NCBI GenBank assembly: GCA_031268615.1
Contig: JAIRWZ010000033.1
Coordinates: forward strand, 1-7,681
DNA from: Actinomycetes bacterium
GTDB lineage: Bacteria > Actinomycetota > Coriobacteriia > WRKU01 > WQUG01
Reading direction: 5' to 3'
Length of the DNA stretch: 7,681 nt
Position numbers and translations under genes: made by a program. Under the pieces are notes generated by a model. The model made no database searches. It was not told the origin of the DNA and saw only the letters and a program-made list of their open reading frames with translations. Below are positions 6,139 through 7,681 of the stretch, piece by piece (position 1 is the stretch's first letter; every line of letters begins with the position of its first letter).

Positions 6139-7383
6139 GTGGCAGTGGGCAGAACAGGAGAGGTGACGGTACCGGCGGGGTCGCGGGTTGTTGTGGTTGT
6201 GTCGTCAGGCTTAATGGGCGACGGGACACAAGAGCTGTTGGCAAGTGGCGCCGTTGATATGCCGCAGGTTCTGGGCAAAAGCCAGGGTGCGGCGTTGGAG
6301 GCTGTGTCCAATGTCGGCCTTCACCCGCGTGTCATTTACGACTATTCAGATACGGTACGCAAGGGTTCGGTGATGGCGCAACACCCGGCGGCGGGTGTGA
6401 CGGTGTCGCCAAAGCTGGAATCCCTGTTGTTAATATCGTCCGGTCCGGCGCTGAACGAACGTCTACCTGTGCCCTTGCCGTCAGTGGTCGGTATGACCGA
6501 AGGCGCCGCCGCGTTGGAACTGCGCGCGGTCAGGCTGTCGGCGCAGTTTGTACACGAAAAAAGCGCTACTGTTCCGGCGGGTCATGTGTCGGCCCAGATT
6601 CCGGACCGCGATTCTTTGGTGACGCGTCCCAAGACCAAGGCTTGGGTGGCATGGCTGGTGATTGCTGTCATTGTGGCGCTGTTGGCTGCGGTGGGCGTGC
6701 CGATGTTGCTGCGTGGAGGCAGTCTGTCCGCCATTGAACAAGCGAAACAGGTCACGGTTCCTGAAGTGGTTGGCCTGTCATTGCAAAAGGCAACGACCGC
6801 GCTGGAGGAAGCGGGATTGAAAGTTGGCACGGTGACGGAAGTCAAGGCGAAAAGCGGCGTGAAGGCGGGGGCGGTGGTATCCGCTACGCCCGAGGCCGGA
6901 CAAGAGATTGCGGCAGGGTCTTCGGTGGCCTTGGAAGTGGCCGCGGCCAAGGGCAGCGATACGCCCACCGTGACTCCGGCGCCGGACGGCGAGCTGCAAG
7001 TGCCCGACGTGACCGGGTTGGACGAGGCGGCTGCGCGAAGCGCGCTGCGGGCGATGGGCCTGTCGGTGGACGCGGTCAATTCCCCGTCAAGTGAAGTGAA
7101 GAAAGGTCTGGTCATCGCGCAGAGTCCCATGCCGGATATGGTTGCGGTGGCAAAATCTTCCGTGGTTCTTGTGGTCTCGTCGGGAAAGCCGACCTATGAC
7201 ACGACCGTGACCCTGCCCGAAGTCGTAGGATTGCCAGCAGGAGACGCCACGGCGAAAGTGACCGCTCTGGGTTTGGTAGTTAAGATTGCGCCGGAAAATG
7301 TGACGGGCAGCGTCATAAACCAGATACCGGCAGCCAATAGTAAGGTGCTGGCCAACAGCGTCGTTTTGCTGGAAGTGCAGTAG
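6139..7383 (+). CDS. PASTA-repeat single-pass membrane protein without kinase domain
   Basis: PASTA domains bind peptidoglycan fragments or act as spacers, usually on Ser/Thr kinases or penicillin-binding proteins. This 414-residue protein has a half-PASTA at residues 1-23 (VTVPAGSRVVVVVSSG), PASTA at about 41-102, a degenerate PASTA at about 112-160, one membrane segment (168-191, AWVAWLVIAV...), then three good PASTA domains at about 205-269, 286-349 and 357-414, each starting VPEVVGL, VPDVTGL or LPEVVGL. The charge pattern (RPKTK before, single R after the helix) puts the N-terminus inside, so two repeats would be cytoplasmic, where a kinase domain normally sits. GTG 6139 has AAGGAG (6124-6129) 9 bp upstream. 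The start falls in the middle of a PASTA-like unit, suggesting loss of an N-terminal part. It probably works in the cell wall with the L,D-transpeptidase; this is inferred from context. Confidence 0.87.
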   Translation: MAVGRTGEVTVPAGSRVVVVVSSGLMGDGTQELLASGAVDMPQVLGKSQGAALEAVSNVGLHPRVIYDYSDTVRKGSVMAQHPAAGVTVSPKLESLLLISSGPALNERLPVPLPSVVGMTEGAAALELRAVRLSAQFVHEKSATVPAGHVSAQIPDRDSLVTRPKTKAWVAWLVIAVIVALLAAVGVPMLLRGGSLSAIEQAKQVTVPEVVGLSLQKATTALEEAGLKVGTVTEVKAKSGVKAGAVVSATPEAGQEIAAGSSVALEVAAAKGSDTPTVTPAPDGELQVPDVTGLDEAAARSALRAMGLSVDAVNSPSSEVKKGLVIAQSPMPDMVAVAKSSVVLVVSSGKPTYDTTVTLPEVVGLPAGDATAKVTALGLVVKIAPENVTGSVINQIPAANSKVLANSVVLLEVQ

Positions 7384-7477
7384 CGCGCGGGTTCTCGGCG
7401 TGTGCGGTAGCTGTGGCAAGCGGCAAGCGGTCGGTTGTGGGTCGTGGGACGCGGTGGAGATTGTGGTGGTTTCTCGG
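7384..7477 (+). other. Gene-free G-rich spacer
   Basis: This stretch contains short G-rich repetition such as GGCAAGC twice (7417-7430), and no open frame, terminator or RNA gene that I can support. It separates the PASTA stop codon from the tRNA promoter. Confidence 0.4.
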
Positions 7478-7506
7478 TTGGCGTGTCGTTCATTGTATGC
7501 TACACT
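7478..7506 (+). promoter_or_regulatory. Promoter of the tRNA-Phe gene
   Basis: TTGGCG (7478-7483) and TACACT (7501-7506) have the ideal 17-bp spacing, and TGC before the -10 supplies a TGn extension. The start would be near 7513, leaving a short leader of about 8 nt before the tRNA for RNase P to remove. Confidence 0.65.
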
Positions 7507-7520
7507 TGCGTTCCTTGTGT

Positions 7521-7596
<76 letters not shown>

Positions 7597-7632
7597 CTTT
7601 CATTTTCCCCTCCTACGTTTCAGTAGAGTGAT

Positions 7633-7671
7633 ATTCGGACTTGAACCGAATGGTCGGCGTTTTACGTCCGA
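7633..7671. other. Two adjacent hairpins, T-arm-like, unassigned
   Basis: ATTCGG and CCGAAT (7633-7651) pair perfectly around ACTTGAA. On the minus strand this reads like a tRNA T arm with loop TTCAAGT. A second hairpin, TCGGCGT, TTT, ACG-T-CCGA (7654-7671), has seven pairs and one bulge. A minus-strand tRNA running off the window is conceivable, with the second hairpin as long variable arm, but no CCA or plausible acceptor strand is visible, so no tRNA is called. Confidence 0.3.
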
Positions 7672-7681
7672 AAACATGCCA

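Noticed and set aside
5676..6311. Long antisense open frame opposite the L,D-transpeptidase
   Set aside because: It lacks recognisable domains, has low-complexity Pro/Ser/Thr content and runs opposite clear catalytic motifs; a shadow of the real gene.
7604..7627. CTAC/GTAG hairpin after the tRNA as terminator
   Set aside because: Only four base pairs and no following T run.
7624..7681. Partial minus-strand tRNA gene
   Set aside because: The T arm looks right, but no CCA, no sensible acceptor strand and no anticodon loop with the invariant T33 can be placed before the window ends.

Overview
The window reads as bacterial chromosome with moderately high G+C, frequent GTG starts and one conserved gene direction: all five protein genes and the tRNA are on the + strand. 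The gene types are a VWA surface protein with a C-terminal anchor, an XRE-cupin regulator beside an AMP-forming acyl-CoA synthetase, an L,D-transpeptidase with a VGGLT-type N-terminal domain, and a PASTA-repeat membrane protein. Together they suggest a Gram-positive, probably an anaerobic actinobacterium of the Coriobacteriia type. That is an inference from gene content; a clostridial relative cannot be excluded. No mobile element, CRISPR array, phage gene or rRNA is visible.

Layout. Positions 1-188 are an A+T-rich control region with three 11-bp-periodic direct repeats, a possible promoter and a TTGTATACAA palindrome. It precedes a 662-residue secreted VWA protein (189-2177) with a Pro-Lys spacer and a hydrophobic C-terminus, but a degenerate sortase motif. 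A perfect 10-bp hairpin follows the gene. Positions 2276-2492 look like a complete transcription attenuator: an extended -10 promoter, an apparently leaderless 32-codon leucine-rich leader peptide, competing RNA stems, and a strong intrinsic terminator whose 5' arm also pairs with the sequence at the leader stop codon. Just downstream are the XRE-cupin regulator (2544-3116) and, 15 bp later, an ACSF2/FadD-like acyl-CoA synthetase (3132-4919), presumably one operon controlled by readthrough.

The second half concerns the cell envelope: a secreted YkuD-type L,D-transpeptidase (5010-6038), whose signal-peptide codons are made of tandem repeats, then a G-rich repeat spacer, then a PASTA protein (6139-7383). 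The PASTA protein carries PASTA-like repeats on both sides of a single membrane segment and has no kinase domain. A tRNA-Phe(GAA) gene with its own promoter and encoded CCA ends the annotated part. The last 80 bases hold two unexplained hairpins, one repeating the T-arm core of the tRNA in inverted orientation.

The most interesting item is the leucine-rich leader/attenuator ahead of a regulator and acyl-CoA synthetase pair, because such leaders are classically found before amino-acid biosynthesis genes. All conclusions come from reading the sequence; no search or folding program was run.
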